Under the pieces are notes generated by a model, which saw nothing but the letters and a program-made list of their open reading frames with translations, ran no database searches and was not told the origin of the DNA. This document shows positions 1 through 7,674 of a DNA stretch of 64,000 nucleotides, one piece after another; position 1 is the stretch's first letter; every line of letters begins with the position of its first letter. The translations under genes were made by a program, and so were the position numbers. This stretch comes from Shewanella litoralis (lineage in GTDB: Bacteria; Pseudomonadota; Gammaproteobacteria; Enterobacterales; Shewanellaceae), in assembly GCF_009828585.1 (NCBI RefSeq), contig NZ_WSRZ01000001.1:237382-301381 (forward strand). The letters run 5' to 3'.

Positions 1-165
1 TTTAATCAACAACCTCTCGCAGCCGACACGAGTGCTGAGCTACCACTGATTTTTTATGTGGACCCAGATTTACCGGCGTCCATTAATACATTGACTCTCT
101 CTTATACCCTTTACGATATCACTGACAAGCAAGCGGTATCGGCAAAGCAAGGAGCAGCAAGATGA
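1..165 (+). CDS. ctaG: Cytochrome c oxidase assembly protein CtaG/Cox11 (C-terminal end)
   Basis: The window opens inside an open frame that ends in TGA at 163-165. The 54 residues read as the C-terminal beta-sandwich end of CtaG/Cox11, with FYVDPDLP followed by the strand pattern TLTLSYTLYDI. The family is a membrane-anchored periplasmic copper chaperone that helps build the CuB site of cytochrome c oxidase subunit I. The stop overlaps the coxC start as ATGA, which indicates translational coupling in one operon. Only the tail is visible, so the copper-binding CxCF motif cannot be checked. The call rests on the tail pattern and the position directly before subunit III. Confidence 0.85.
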   Translation, partial: FNQQPLAADTSAELPLIFYVDPDLPASINTLTLSYTLYDITDKQAVSAKQGAAR

Positions 166-1037
166 CAACAAAGCATCAAACCTATTACGTACCAGCCCAA
201 AGTGGTTGGCCTATTATTGGCGCCATCGGCTTATTTTTAATTGCCTTTGGTGCGGGTAATTATATTCAACAGTTAGCCACCGAAAAAACCTCTGGCGGCT
301 ACATTCTATTAGCCGGTATCGCAGTGATTATTTTTATGATATTTGGCTGGTTTAAAACCGTCATTGACGAATCAATGGCCGGCCTATACTCGCCACAAAT
401 GGACCGGTCGTTTAGACAGGGAATGAGCTGGTTTATTTTTTCTGAAATTATGTTCTTTGGCGCCTTTTTTGGAGCCTTGTTTTATGCGCGAATGATCTCA
501 GTGCCCTGGTTAGGCGGCGCGTCAAACAATGCCATGACCCAAGAAGTATTATGGCCTGCATTTGAGGCCGCATGGCCATTAATCAAAACCCCTGATGGCA
601 CCACTACAGAAGCCATGCCGTGGACTGGCTTGCCGCTAATTAACACCATTATCTTACTAACCTCATCTGTGACGCTGCATTTTGCTCATGTCAGTTTAGA
701 AAAAGCCAAGCGTAAACCACTCATTATCTGGTTAAGTTTAACGGTGATTTTAGGTGCGGTGTTCCTTGGATTACAGGTAGAAGAATACAGCCATGCTTAC
801 CAAGATATGGGCCTCACGCTCACATCAGGAGTTTATGGTAATACCTTCTTTTTACTGACAGGGTTTCATGGCATGCACGTCACCATAGGGACGCTGTTTT
901 TGATCATTTTGTTGCTCAGAATAATCAAAGGCCATTTTACCCCAGATAAGCATTTCGCCTTTCAAGCCGGGAGTTGGTACTGGCACTTTGTCGATGTGGT
1001 GTGGTTATGCTTATTCATCTTTGTATACGTATTGTAA
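162..1037 (+). CDS. coxC: Cytochrome c oxidase subunit III
   Basis: The 291-residue polytopic membrane protein has about seven hydrophobic segments. Family signatures are visible: SWFIFSEIMFFGAFFGALFYAR near residue 90, and GFHGMHVTIGTLF with WYWHFVDVVWLCLFIFVYVL at the C-terminus. Subunit III is a non-catalytic core subunit of aa3-type cytochrome c oxidase in the inner membrane and stabilises proton uptake through subunit I. Its start overlaps the ctaG stop by four bases. Subunits I and II should lie just upstream, outside the window. A separate quinol-oxidase subunit III (cyoC) lies at 43250, so the organism has two such proteins. The assignment to the cytochrome c branch rests on the adjoining ctaG and SURF1. 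Confidence 0.95.
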   Translation: MTTKHQTYYVPAQSGWPIIGAIGLFLIAFGAGNYIQQLATEKTSGGYILLAGIAVIIFMIFGWFKTVIDESMAGLYSPQMDRSFRQGMSWFIFSEIMFFGAFFGALFYARMISVPWLGGASNNAMTQEVLWPAFEAAWPLIKTPDGTTTEAMPWTGLPLINTIILLTSSVTLHFAHVSLEKAKRKPLIIWLSLTVILGAVFLGLQVEEYSHAYQDMGLTLTSGVYGNTFFLLTGFHGMHVTIGTLFLIILLLRIIKGHFTPDKHFAFQAGSWYWHFVDVVWLCLFIFVYVL

Positions 1038-1044
1038 TTGCTGA

Positions 1045-1263
1045 TTAATAAGGCCGTGTGTTGGGCTGAATATAGCCCAACCCTAAGGCCACCAGCAGCA
1101 CCACAATCACCACAACAGAAAATAAAACACGACGGCCTAAATATTGACTCATGGGTTGTTCATGCTGACCTTTAACCATAATAAACAATGCTCTACCCAG
1201 GTTAAATATTATGAATACAAGCAACGAGACTAAAACTAACTTAACAATCAATGGTGTTGTCAC
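1045..1263 (-). CDS. DUF2909 twin-transmembrane protein
   Basis: This is a small protein of 72 residues if translation starts at GTG 1261-1263, preceded by AAGGA six bases away on this strand. It has two hydrophobic helices: LIVKLVLVSLLVFIIFNLGRALFIMV and a second one ending LGLGYIQPNTRPY. The conserved linker MSQYLGRRVLFS matches the DUF2909 family commonly found in cox clusters of gammaproteobacteria. The role is unknown; an accessory part in oxidase assembly is inferred from the neighbourhood only. A longer frame runs back to 1431, but its extra N-terminus lies wholly inside the SURF1 gene on the other strand and looks non-coding. Even the short form overlaps the first codons of the SURF1 gene divergently. 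Confidence 0.7.
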   Translation of the reverse strand: MTTPLIVKLVLVSLLVFIIFNLGRALFIMVKGQHEQPMSQYLGRRVLFSVVVIVVLLVALGLGYIQPNTRPY

Positions 1264-2026
1264 AGGCAATCCTTTTAGCGGTGTGAGTGTGTCTCGGGTG
1301 TTATTGGTATTGATTACTTTGGTCGTGTTTACCATTTTGGTCAAGTTAGGACTGTGGCAACTGTCGCGAGCTGAGTTTAAGCAACAATGGCAACAAACCT
1401 TAGCATTGCGTGAGCAACAAGCCGCGCTCAACTATCCGCAGCTGCTTTCACTTATGAAGGCGGAGCCATCTGCCATTGAAGAAGCCGCCTTACTGACCGG
1501 CTATCGTTTGTCGATACAGGCAACCCCAGTCAAGCAACCATTATTACTACTCGATAATCAAGTGTATCAAGGTCAGGTGGGTTACCTTGCCTACCAGGTA
1601 TTTGAAGTCACAAAGCAGCAGCCATGGATATTGGTTGAATTAGGCTTTGTGGGCGCAGGTAATGACCGCCGCGAACTACCCGCTTTAGCGCCCATTCAAG
1701 TTGGGCAATATGGGTTAACCGGCCGGGTTTATCAAAAACAAGCTAACCCCTTGAGCGATGAACTTCATCCTGAAATACACCCAGACAAACCAATACGGTT
1801 TCAAAATTTATCGATGCCTGCGTTAGCTGAATTATTACATCATGATATTGCCGCAGTGGTATTGCAGCCAGATAACGTGCCGCAATACTCACTACCGCAA
1901 CCCTGGGTACCTATTCCACTGTCGGCGCAAAAACATCAAGGATATGCCTTACAGTGGTTCACCATGGCGGCAGTATTTTTAGGGCTGATGCTCTGGATAG
2001 CCTTAAGGCAATGCAGACGTCAATAA
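1211..2026 (+). CDS. SURF1 family cytochrome oxidase biogenesis protein
   Basis: The protein has 271 residues with a helix at about 28-47, running into the family signature LGLWQLSRAEFKQQW, and a second helix at about 246-264 near the C-terminus. In between lies a periplasmic domain with the SURF1 pattern LLLDNQVYQGQVGYLAYQVFEV followed by ILVELGFV. SURF1/Shy1 proteins help deliver heme A to subunit I of cytochrome c oxidase. The ATG at 1211 has AGG nine bases upstream. In-frame GTG codons at 1283 and 1289 are alternatives that would remove the overlap with the DUF2909 gene but lack a clear ribosome site. The gene sits between coxC and ctaA, as expected for a cox assembly cluster. Confidence 0.88.
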   Translation: MNTSNETKTNLTINGVVTGNPFSGVSVSRVLLVLITLVVFTILVKLGLWQLSRAEFKQQWQQTLALREQQAALNYPQLLSLMKAEPSAIEEAALLTGYRLSIQATPVKQPLLLLDNQVYQGQVGYLAYQVFEVTKQQPWILVELGFVGAGNDRRELPALAPIQVGQYGLTGRVYQKQANPLSDELHPEIHPDKPIRFQNLSMPALAELLHHDIAAVVLQPDNVPQYSLPQPWVPIPLSAQKHQGYALQWFTMAAVFLGLMLWIALRQCRRQ

Positions 2027-2068
2027 CCACAGCAACACACAACAATTAAAATGATACGAGGAGATACA

Positions 2069-2620
2069 ATGAACTCCCAGCCTAAAAAAAATAATAAAGC
2101 ATTAATCTTATTGCTAGTGGTGTTTGTGTTACCCATTGCGGTGGCCAAACTAGTATTGAGCCTAGAGCTGTATCAAGGCGGTGCAACCAATAAAGGGGCA
2201 TTACTGGCGGCCGACATTAATTATTCAAGTTTAGCCATGGCCAATCCCAAACCACATTCATGGCAGATTTTGTATCTATTGCCACAAACCTGTGAGCAAT
2301 CATGCCAGGACAGGTTATACCTACTGAATCAAAGCTACATCGCCTTAGGTAAAAACCGCGACAGAGTCAGCCCAATTATTTTGGTTGATAGCCATAGCGA
2401 CACCAGCATACTCAGCACATTACAGATACCTTTTGAGCAAGTGACAGCCAATAAAGCCATCGCGGCATTAATGACTCAGCAACAAGTTATTATTGTTGAC
2501 CCTTTAGGTAGCTTGATAATGCAATATGACGACGTGGCGGGTCGTGATGCCAACATCACCCAGGGTAAAGCCATGATTGCCGATTTACGCAAAATGCTTA
2601 AGTTATCGAGGGTTGGCTAA
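2069..2620 (+). CDS. Membrane-anchored CxxxC protein of the cox assembly cluster (unknown)
   Basis: The product has 183 residues. I chose ATG 2069, which follows CGAGGAG at a spacing of about six, over the in-frame ATG at 2051 inside the ribosome-site region. A single N-terminal helix (about residues 11-32) would anchor it facing the periplasm. The soluble part contains QTCEQSCQDR, a C75-x3-C79 motif spaced like the copper-binding CxxxC of SCO proteins, followed by a helix and a strand with VIIVDPLGSLIMQY. I infer a degenerate thioredoxin/SCO-like fold involved in redox or copper handling. No SCO-type histidine is obvious. Its stop overlaps the ctaA start by one base (TAATG). The gene is known to me only as a conserved hypothetical in Shewanella-type cox clusters. 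Confidence 0.75.
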   Translation: MNSQPKKNNKALILLLVVFVLPIAVAKLVLSLELYQGGATNKGALLAADINYSSLAMANPKPHSWQILYLLPQTCEQSCQDRLYLLNQSYIALGKNRDRVSPIILVDSHSDTSILSTLQIPFEQVTANKAIAALMTQQQVIIVDPLGSLIMQYDDVAGRDANITQGKAMIADLRKMLKLSRVG

Positions 2621-3600
2621 TGGCAGTAAAAAGGCTTATTAAGTTCACTTTAGTATTCACCCTCGCAGTGATTTTAATGGGTGCGTATACCCGTCTGTCG
2701 GATGCGGGGTTAGGTTGTCCTGATTGGCCAGGATGTTATGGTCATTTAGCTGTACCCAGCGCAAGTCATGAGCTAGCAAAAGTAGAGCAGCATTTCCCAG
2801 ATATGACTATTGAGCCTGAAAAAGCCTGGCTTGAAATGATCCACCGCTACATAGCTGGCACATTAGGCTTAATGGTGTTGGCAATTCTTATTTTGTGTCT
2901 CAAGCAGCCGCAAGCGCCTAAAAAACTACCCAGCTTTATTGCCGCACTGATTATCCTTCAAGCCGCACTCGGCATGTGGACAGTCACCATGAAGCTCATG
3001 CCAATCGTAGTGATGGCGCACCTTATCGGCGGCTTTAGTTTATTTGCTTTACTGTTATTACTGTATTTACGCCTTAAACCACTGCGGATCCCCGGCGGCG
3101 ATAGCCATGCACGCAAATTAATGCCCTTGGCCTTAGTGTGTTTAGGGGTATTGATTATTCAGATTATGTTAGGCGGTTGGACATCATCAAACTATGCAGC
3201 ACTCGCTTGCACCACGTTACCGATTTGCGAAGGTAACTGGGTTGATAACCTCCGCTTTGCCGATGCATTTTCGCCATTTCAAGGCGAACACCCCAGTTTT
3301 GAATTTGGGGTTTTAGACTACTCCACCCGCATGACAATTCATGTAACTCACCGCATTTGGGCGGTCGTCACCGCCGTTATGTTGATTTGGCTCGCGATGA
3401 AATTACGTTATTCACACTCGCATATCATGCGTAACAGCGGCTATTTATTACTGCTGTTAGTCATAATGCAAGTCGGCCTTGGGATCAGTAATGTGGTAAT
3501 GAATTTACCCTTAGGAATTGCGGTCTCTCACAACGCGGGGGCGGCATTATTGCTGCTCACTTTAGTCTTTATTAATTACGCTCTGTGGCGTAAAGCATAA
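2620..3600 (+). CDS. ctaA: Heme A synthase (COX15/CtaA)
   Basis: The 326-residue membrane protein has eight hydrophobic helices. It begins with the strongly conserved CtaA pattern [21 protein letters not shown], here split by its Cys pair near residues 33-39. Heme-ligand histidines lie in [34 protein letters not shown] and [12 protein letters not shown] second Cys pair sits in [14 protein letters not shown] in the second half, consistent with the internally duplicated fold. The enzyme oxidises the C8 methyl group of heme O to make heme A for aa3-type oxidase. It is coupled to the upstream gene by a one-base overlap and is followed directly by ctaB, which supplies heme O. Confidence 0.95.
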   Translation: MAVKRLIKFTLVFTLAVILMGAYTRLSDAGLGCPDWPGCYGHLAVPSASHELAKVEQHFPDMTIEPEKAWLEMIHRYIAGTLGLMVLAILILCLKQPQAPKKLPSFIAALIILQAALGMWTVTMKLMPIVVMAHLIGGFSLFALLLLLYLRLKPLRIPGGDSHARKLMPLALVCLGVLIIQIMLGGWTSSNYAALACTTLPICEGNWVDNLRFADAFSPFQGEHPSFEFGVLDYSTRMTIHVTHRIWAVVTAVMLIWLAMKLRYSHSHIMRNSGYLLLLLVIMQVGLGISNVVMNLPLGIAVSHNAGAALLLLTLVFINYALWRKA

Positions 3601-3613
3601 ACGAGGATTGACC

Positions 3614-4522
3614 ATGACAAAACCTCTTACCCTAAGCCAACCACAACAAAAAATAACGCTCTCTTGGCGTGCTTATTTTGAAATGACTAAACCCAAAGTG
3701 GTTGCCCTAATGCTGCTAACCGTTTTGGTTGGCATGTGCCTAGCCGTACCTGGGGTGGTGCCTGTACAGCCCCTGGTTGCAGGAATGGCAGGCATTGCCA
3801 TGATGGCGGGCGCGGCAGCAGCATTTAATCATTTAATCGACCGTAAAATTGATGGCTTAATGGCGCGCACTTACAACAGACCACTGCCCAAGGGGAAAGT
3901 CTCCACCACCAAAGCCGCAGTGTTTGCCGTTATGTTAGGGTTAATTGGCTTTGTGGTATTGTATGCCTTGGTTAATCCGCTCACCGCCTGGCTCACATTT
4001 GCCAGTCTAATTGGCTACGCCCTTGTGTATACCGCTTATCTTAAACGCGCGACCTCGCAAAATATTGTGATTGGCGGGTTAGCGGGTGCAATGCCACCAC
4101 TACTTGGTTGGACAGCCGTCACTAACGAGCTACATGGCTACGCATTACTGTTAGTGATTATTATCTTTACCTGGACCCCACCACACTTTTGGGCATTAGC
4201 GATACATCGCCGTAAAGAATACGCCAAAGTCGACATCCCTATGCTGCCTGTCACCCATGGGGTAGAATTTACCAAAACCTGCATTTTGCTTTACACCATT
4301 TTATTGGCCATTGCCTGCTTATTGCCGGTATTAGTTGGCATGTGCGGGCCGGTATATTTAGTCGGTTCAACAATTCTCAGTTGCGGGTTTATTTATAAAG
4401 CGTGGCAACTTAAATATCATGACTATCCTGGCTTAGCGATGAAGGTGTTTACCTTTTCTATTTATCATTTGATGGTGTTATTTATTGTGTTGTTGGTTGA
4501 TCATTATTTTTGGGTTGCATAG
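3614..4522 (+). CDS. ctaB: Heme O synthase (protoheme IX farnesyltransferase), cox branch
   Basis: The product has 302 residues from ATG 3614, which has AGGA six bases upstream; a TTG two codons earlier is less likely. UbiA-superfamily prenyltransferase motifs are present: the first Asp-rich motif [15 protein letters not shown] with the following RPLPKGKV, and the later [26 protein letters not shown]. The enzyme adds a farnesyl group to heme b in the inner membrane to give heme O, the CtaA substrate. A second heme O synthase (cyoE, 44249) serves the quinol oxidase operon. The two differ clearly in sequence, so this is not a recent duplication. The gene lies 13 bases after ctaA. Confidence 0.94.
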   Translation: MTKPLTLSQPQQKITLSWRAYFEMTKPKVVALMLLTVLVGMCLAVPGVVPVQPLVAGMAGIAMMAGAAAAFNHLIDRKIDGLMARTYNRPLPKGKVSTTKAAVFAVMLGLIGFVVLYALVNPLTAWLTFASLIGYALVYTAYLKRATSQNIVIGGLAGAMPPLLGWTAVTNELHGYALLLVIIIFTWTPPHFWALAIHRRKEYAKVDIPMLPVTHGVEFTKTCILLYTILLAIACLLPVLVGMCGPVYLVGSTILSCGFIYKAWQLKYHDYPGLAMKVFTFSIYHLMVLFIVLLVDHYFWVA

Positions 4523-4534
4523 AAGGGCATTGCA

Positions 4535-5158
4535 TTGAAAAAACTTATTGCTATTGGTGTGCTGGCATTGCTGATTGCCGGTGTTATGGCTTATCAAATG
4601 ACCCAATCACGGCCACTTGATTTGGCCACTAGTTATGTCTTTGATCAACCCAGAGCATTAGCGCCTTTTACCCTTGCAGATCAATACGGTAATCAATTTA
4701 CTAACCAGTCTTTGCAAGGCAAGTGGAGTTTGTTTTTTATTGGCTATACTGCCTGCCCTGATGTATGCCCTACTACGTTGAACAAACTGGCGGCGGCATA
4801 CCCTAAATTGCAAAAAATATCAGATACATTTCAGGTGGTGTTTGTATCAGCCGACCCTAAACGCGACACTCAAATTAAGCGGCTCGATTACATCAACTTT
4901 TTCAATAAAGAGTTTAAAGCCGTCAGCGCAGAGCACACTGAGTTGTTTCCGTTTAGTCGTGACTTAGGCTTTGTCTACGCAATGGTCGGCGAAGACAGTG
5001 ACTATCAGGTAGACCACAGTGCATCGTACGTATTAGTCTCACCTCGGGGCGAGAAAACCGCCGTGTTCAAAACTAAGCCCACTCCCGGGCAGTTGCCGCA
5101 AATTATTAACAGTGAACTGATAAGCGACGTGAATAAGATTGTTAGCACTTGGCACTAA
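4535..5158 (+). CDS. SCO1/SenC/PrrC family copper chaperone
   Basis: The product has 207 residues from a TTG start at 4535, chosen because AGAAGGG lies seven bases upstream and the preceding ATG-less spacer gives no other option. An N-terminal helix (about 3-20) anchors a thioredoxin-like domain. The copper site is visible as GYTACPDVCPTTL (C74-x3-C78) and a downstream His in QVDHSASYVLV. SCO proteins deliver copper to the CuA centre of cytochrome oxidase subunit II or keep its cysteines reduced. As last gene of the assembly cluster it fits that role. Its last codons and stop lie inside a 14-bp inverted repeat that may end the operon. Confidence 0.93.
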   Translation: MKKLIAIGVLALLIAGVMAYQMTQSRPLDLATSYVFDQPRALAPFTLADQYGNQFTNQSLQGKWSLFFIGYTACPDVCPTTLNKLAAAYPKLQKISDTFQVVFVSADPKRDTQIKRLDYINFFNKEFKAVSAEHTELFPFSRDLGFVYAMVGEDSDYQVDHSASYVLVSPRGEKTAVFKTKPTPGQLPQIINSELISDVNKIVSTWH

Positions 5159-5168
5159 CAATCTTATT
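5132..5168. terminator. Inverted repeat ending the cox assembly operon
   Basis: Perfect 14-bp arms (5132-5145, AATAAGATTGTTAG, and 5155-5168) enclose a nine-base loop. The hairpin includes the last SCO codons and the TAA stop. It lies between convergent genes (SCO and the deacetylase) and could act on both strands. There is no long T-run, so intrinsic termination is plausible rather than certain. Confidence 0.5.
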
Positions 5169-5186
5169 AAATTCAACACGATAAGG

Positions 5187-6245
5187 CTATTCCTGTGGCC
5201 ACTTGCCATCATCTTTAGGTCTAATCCACATTTGTGAAAACCAATAATACCCTGTGCGGGTTTTGCTTGGCACGGTGCAATTATAACGTGATCGACCTGG
5301 TGCCATATCCGCAGCAGCCTGAATACTAAAGGTATCCTCTCCTATCCATATCGGCTTTTTAGCACCTTGTCCCTGAATAAAACACATTAACTGGTGCGGG
5401 TATAAGTCAGTGGTGTCCAGAGTAACAACCAACTTAGGCCTAAACTTGCCAGAAGCTAATACTGGCTCACTGATATTTTGCTTTACCACTGGCATCGGCA
5501 GACTTGAAAATTTGACCGTTAAACTCGATAAATCAGCGTAGGCATTCGCCACCGGAAACCGCGGTAACGCCGTAATAGACGAGTACTCACCAGCGGCACC
5601 AGATTGCTGTCCAAAGCCAACAAAACCGTGTTTTACCAATATGCTTTCTAACTGTGTGGTGTATTCACCATATGGATACGCAAACATTTTCACGCTTTGG
5701 CCCGTTTGTTTTAGCAACTCGGCCTCGGTTGATAAAATATTGTTTTCAACTCGGTCATGCCACTGAGCAGTGGTTTCTTTGGGGAGACGACGGATTAAGT
5801 GCTCATGCCCCCAACTGTGGTTAGCAATCGTTACACCTTGTTCGGCTAGCGTTTTGATGTCTTGCCAGCTCATCATGCCGTCATAGCCTGCAATAATCGG
5901 CGCTGGCGACACAAATACAGTAAAGGGGAAGTTGTGCGATGCTAAAATAGGCGCCGCATTTTGAGCGATACTTTCGTAGCCATCATCAAAGGTAATCACA
6001 ATACTGTTATTGGCAATTGCCGTGTTATTCTTAAGCGCATCAACAGCATCAATTAAAGACATCACCGTAAAATTATTGTCCGCTAAGTACTGCATCTGCT
6101 CTGCAAATTGTGCAGGTGTCACACTCGTGCTTTTGGGCGTGCTGTCTGAAACATGATGGTACTGTAAAATCACCACCGCTTGTGCGTTTAGGTGAAACAA
6201 ACTAAAACAGATAACCATCAAGCCTAAAACGATTTTTTTAACCAT
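5187..6245 (-). CDS. Exported polysaccharide deacetylase (NodB domain)
   Basis: The 352-residue protein has a clear signal peptide (MVKKIVLGLMVICFSLFHLNAQA). The NodB/carbohydrate esterase 4 domain follows at about residues 30-230. It carries VILQYHHV, the catalytic/metal motif ITFDDGYE, the second metal motif NHSWGHEHL (HxxxH pattern) and MFAYPYGEY. The family removes N-acetyl groups from surface or cell-wall polysaccharides using a divalent metal; the substrate cannot be told from sequence. About 110 C-terminal residues with two Cys (MCFIQGQ and YNCTVPS) form an extra beta-rich domain I do not recognise. The gene is convergent with the cox cluster and starts 14 bases from the divergent MATE gene. 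Confidence 0.88.
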   Translation of the reverse strand: MVKKIVLGLMVICFSLFHLNAQAVVILQYHHVSDSTPKSTSVTPAQFAEQMQYLADNNFTVMSLIDAVDALKNNTAIANNSIVITFDDGYESIAQNAAPILASHNFPFTVFVSPAPIIAGYDGMMSWQDIKTLAEQGVTIANHSWGHEHLIRRLPKETTAQWHDRVENNILSTEAELLKQTGQSVKMFAYPYGEYTTQLESILVKHGFVGFGQQSGAAGEYSSITALPRFPVANAYADLSSLTVKFSSLPMPVVKQNISEPVLASGKFRPKLVVTLDTTDLYPHQLMCFIQGQGAKKPIWIGEDTFSIQAAADMAPGRSRYNCTVPSKTRTGYYWFSQMWIRPKDDGKWPQE

Positions 6246-6259
6246 GATTACTCATACCT

Positions 6260-7606
6260 ATGTCAGTTAGCGCATTACTCTTAAATCGCCATAAACATCG
6301 TCAATTATTGGCATTAGCGACACCGATGATACTGTCTAATATCACTATTCCACTTTTAGGATTAGTTGATACCGCTGTGATTGGCCATTTAGGTCAAGCT
6401 TATTATCTTGGTGGAGTTGCGCTGGGGAGCACAATTATCACCTTGATGATTTGGTTGCTCGGTTTTTTAAGAATGTCGACAACCGGGCTCGTTGCACAAG
6501 CTTTTGGTGCAGACGATAAAATAACTCAGCAACAATTATTGTTACAAGGTTGTATCTTAGCATTAACCTTAGGGTTTGCCTGTGTTATGTTGCAGTCTCC
6601 CCTCGTAAACTTTGCACTAAGTCTCAGTGATGCTAGCGAACAAGTGATGCTTTACTGTCGTCAATATGTCGATATCCGTATCTGGTCACTGCCTTTTGCT
6701 CTGGTTAACCTGGTATTACTGGGTTGGTTATTGGGACGCCAAGCACCAAAAGCAGCCATGTGGCAACTCATTATCGCTAATTGTATTAATATCATTCTCG
6801 ATATTGTCTTTGTGATGGTGTTTAAGTGGGACGTAAAAGGCGCGGCATTAGCCTCTGTCATTGCCGATATTTGCGCATTCTCAGTGGCACTTACTATGGT
6901 TAAACGTCAGCTCGTTAATATGGGTGACTTTGATTTAAAGCACAGTTTAAGCCAATTAACATTGCGCGGTTATGGGCGTTTATTGTCGCTCAATCGCGAC
7001 ATTTTTATTCGTAGTTTGTGCTTACAAGCGGCGTTTAGTTTTATGACATTCCACGGTGCAGGATTAGGCGACAACATCATTGCCGCGAATGCGGTGTTAC
7101 TTAACCTATTAATGCTGATCTCTTACGCACTTGATGGCATAGCCTATTATGCTGAAGCCGAAGTCGGCCGCGCATTTGGACAAAAAAATCCCAAACTACT
7201 GCACGAAAGTGTGGTGCTGGCTTTTTGTTGGTCGGCAGCCATTGCCGTATTATTTAGCCTGTTATTTTGGGGCGCAGGTAGTGGGATCATTCAATTACTC
7301 ACCAATGTAGAAGCGGTACAACAAGCTGCAAACCAGTATCTTATTTGGCTGATTTTTATGCCAATACTGGCCTTTGGTTGCTACCTATTTGACGGCGTTT
7401 ACATTGGCGCAGCCCAGGGGCAAATTATGCGAAACAGTATGATTATTGCTACCTTTGCAGTGTACTTCCCGTGCTGGTACTTGTTGCAAGCATGGGGGAA
7501 TCACAGCTTATGGGCAGCCATGTCGGTATTTATGCTGTGCCGCAGTGTGACATTAGGCTGGCATTATTTTTATAAGCTGAGAAATACACTAATACCAATT
7601 GCATAA
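6260..7606 (+). CDS. MATE family multidrug/solute exporter (DinF subfamily)
   Basis: The 448-residue inner-membrane protein has about twelve hydrophobic helices. It opens with LALATPMILSNITIPLLGLVDTAVIGHLG, the DinF-type MATE signature, and has FLRMSTTGLVAQAFGA in the next helices. A pseudo-repeat in the second half includes DGIAYYAEAEVGRAFGQKNP. MATE transporters expel drugs or metabolites using Na+ or H+ gradients. DinF-type members are often linked to lexA in E. coli, but no lexA is present here. The gene is divergent from the deacetylase with only 14 bases between starts, so promoters must overlap the coding ends or sit inside the neighbour. The substrate is unknown. Confidence 0.9.
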   Translation: MSVSALLLNRHKHRQLLALATPMILSNITIPLLGLVDTAVIGHLGQAYYLGGVALGSTIITLMIWLLGFLRMSTTGLVAQAFGADDKITQQQLLLQGCILALTLGFACVMLQSPLVNFALSLSDASEQVMLYCRQYVDIRIWSLPFALVNLVLLGWLLGRQAPKAAMWQLIIANCINIILDIVFVMVFKWDVKGAALASVIADICAFSVALTMVKRQLVNMGDFDLKHSLSQLTLRGYGRLLSLNRDIFIRSLCLQAAFSFMTFHGAGLGDNIIAANAVLLNLLMLISYALDGIAYYAEAEVGRAFGQKNPKLLHESVVLAFCWSAAIAVLFSLLFWGAGSGIIQLLTNVEAVQQAANQYLIWLIFMPILAFGCYLFDGVYIGAAQGQIMRNSMIIATFAVYFPCWYLLQAWGNHSLWAAMSVFMLCRSVTLGWHYFYKLRNTLIPIA

Positions 7607-7674
7607 TAATCATTGAAGGCGACAATACATAAATGTAACATGCTGACAACATTGTTATTTCAAACGGACTTTTA

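Noticed and set aside
1264-1431. N-terminal extension of the DUF2909 frame
   Set aside because: It lies fully antisense to SURF1, is Cys-rich and unlike the family; GTG 1263 has a ribosome site.
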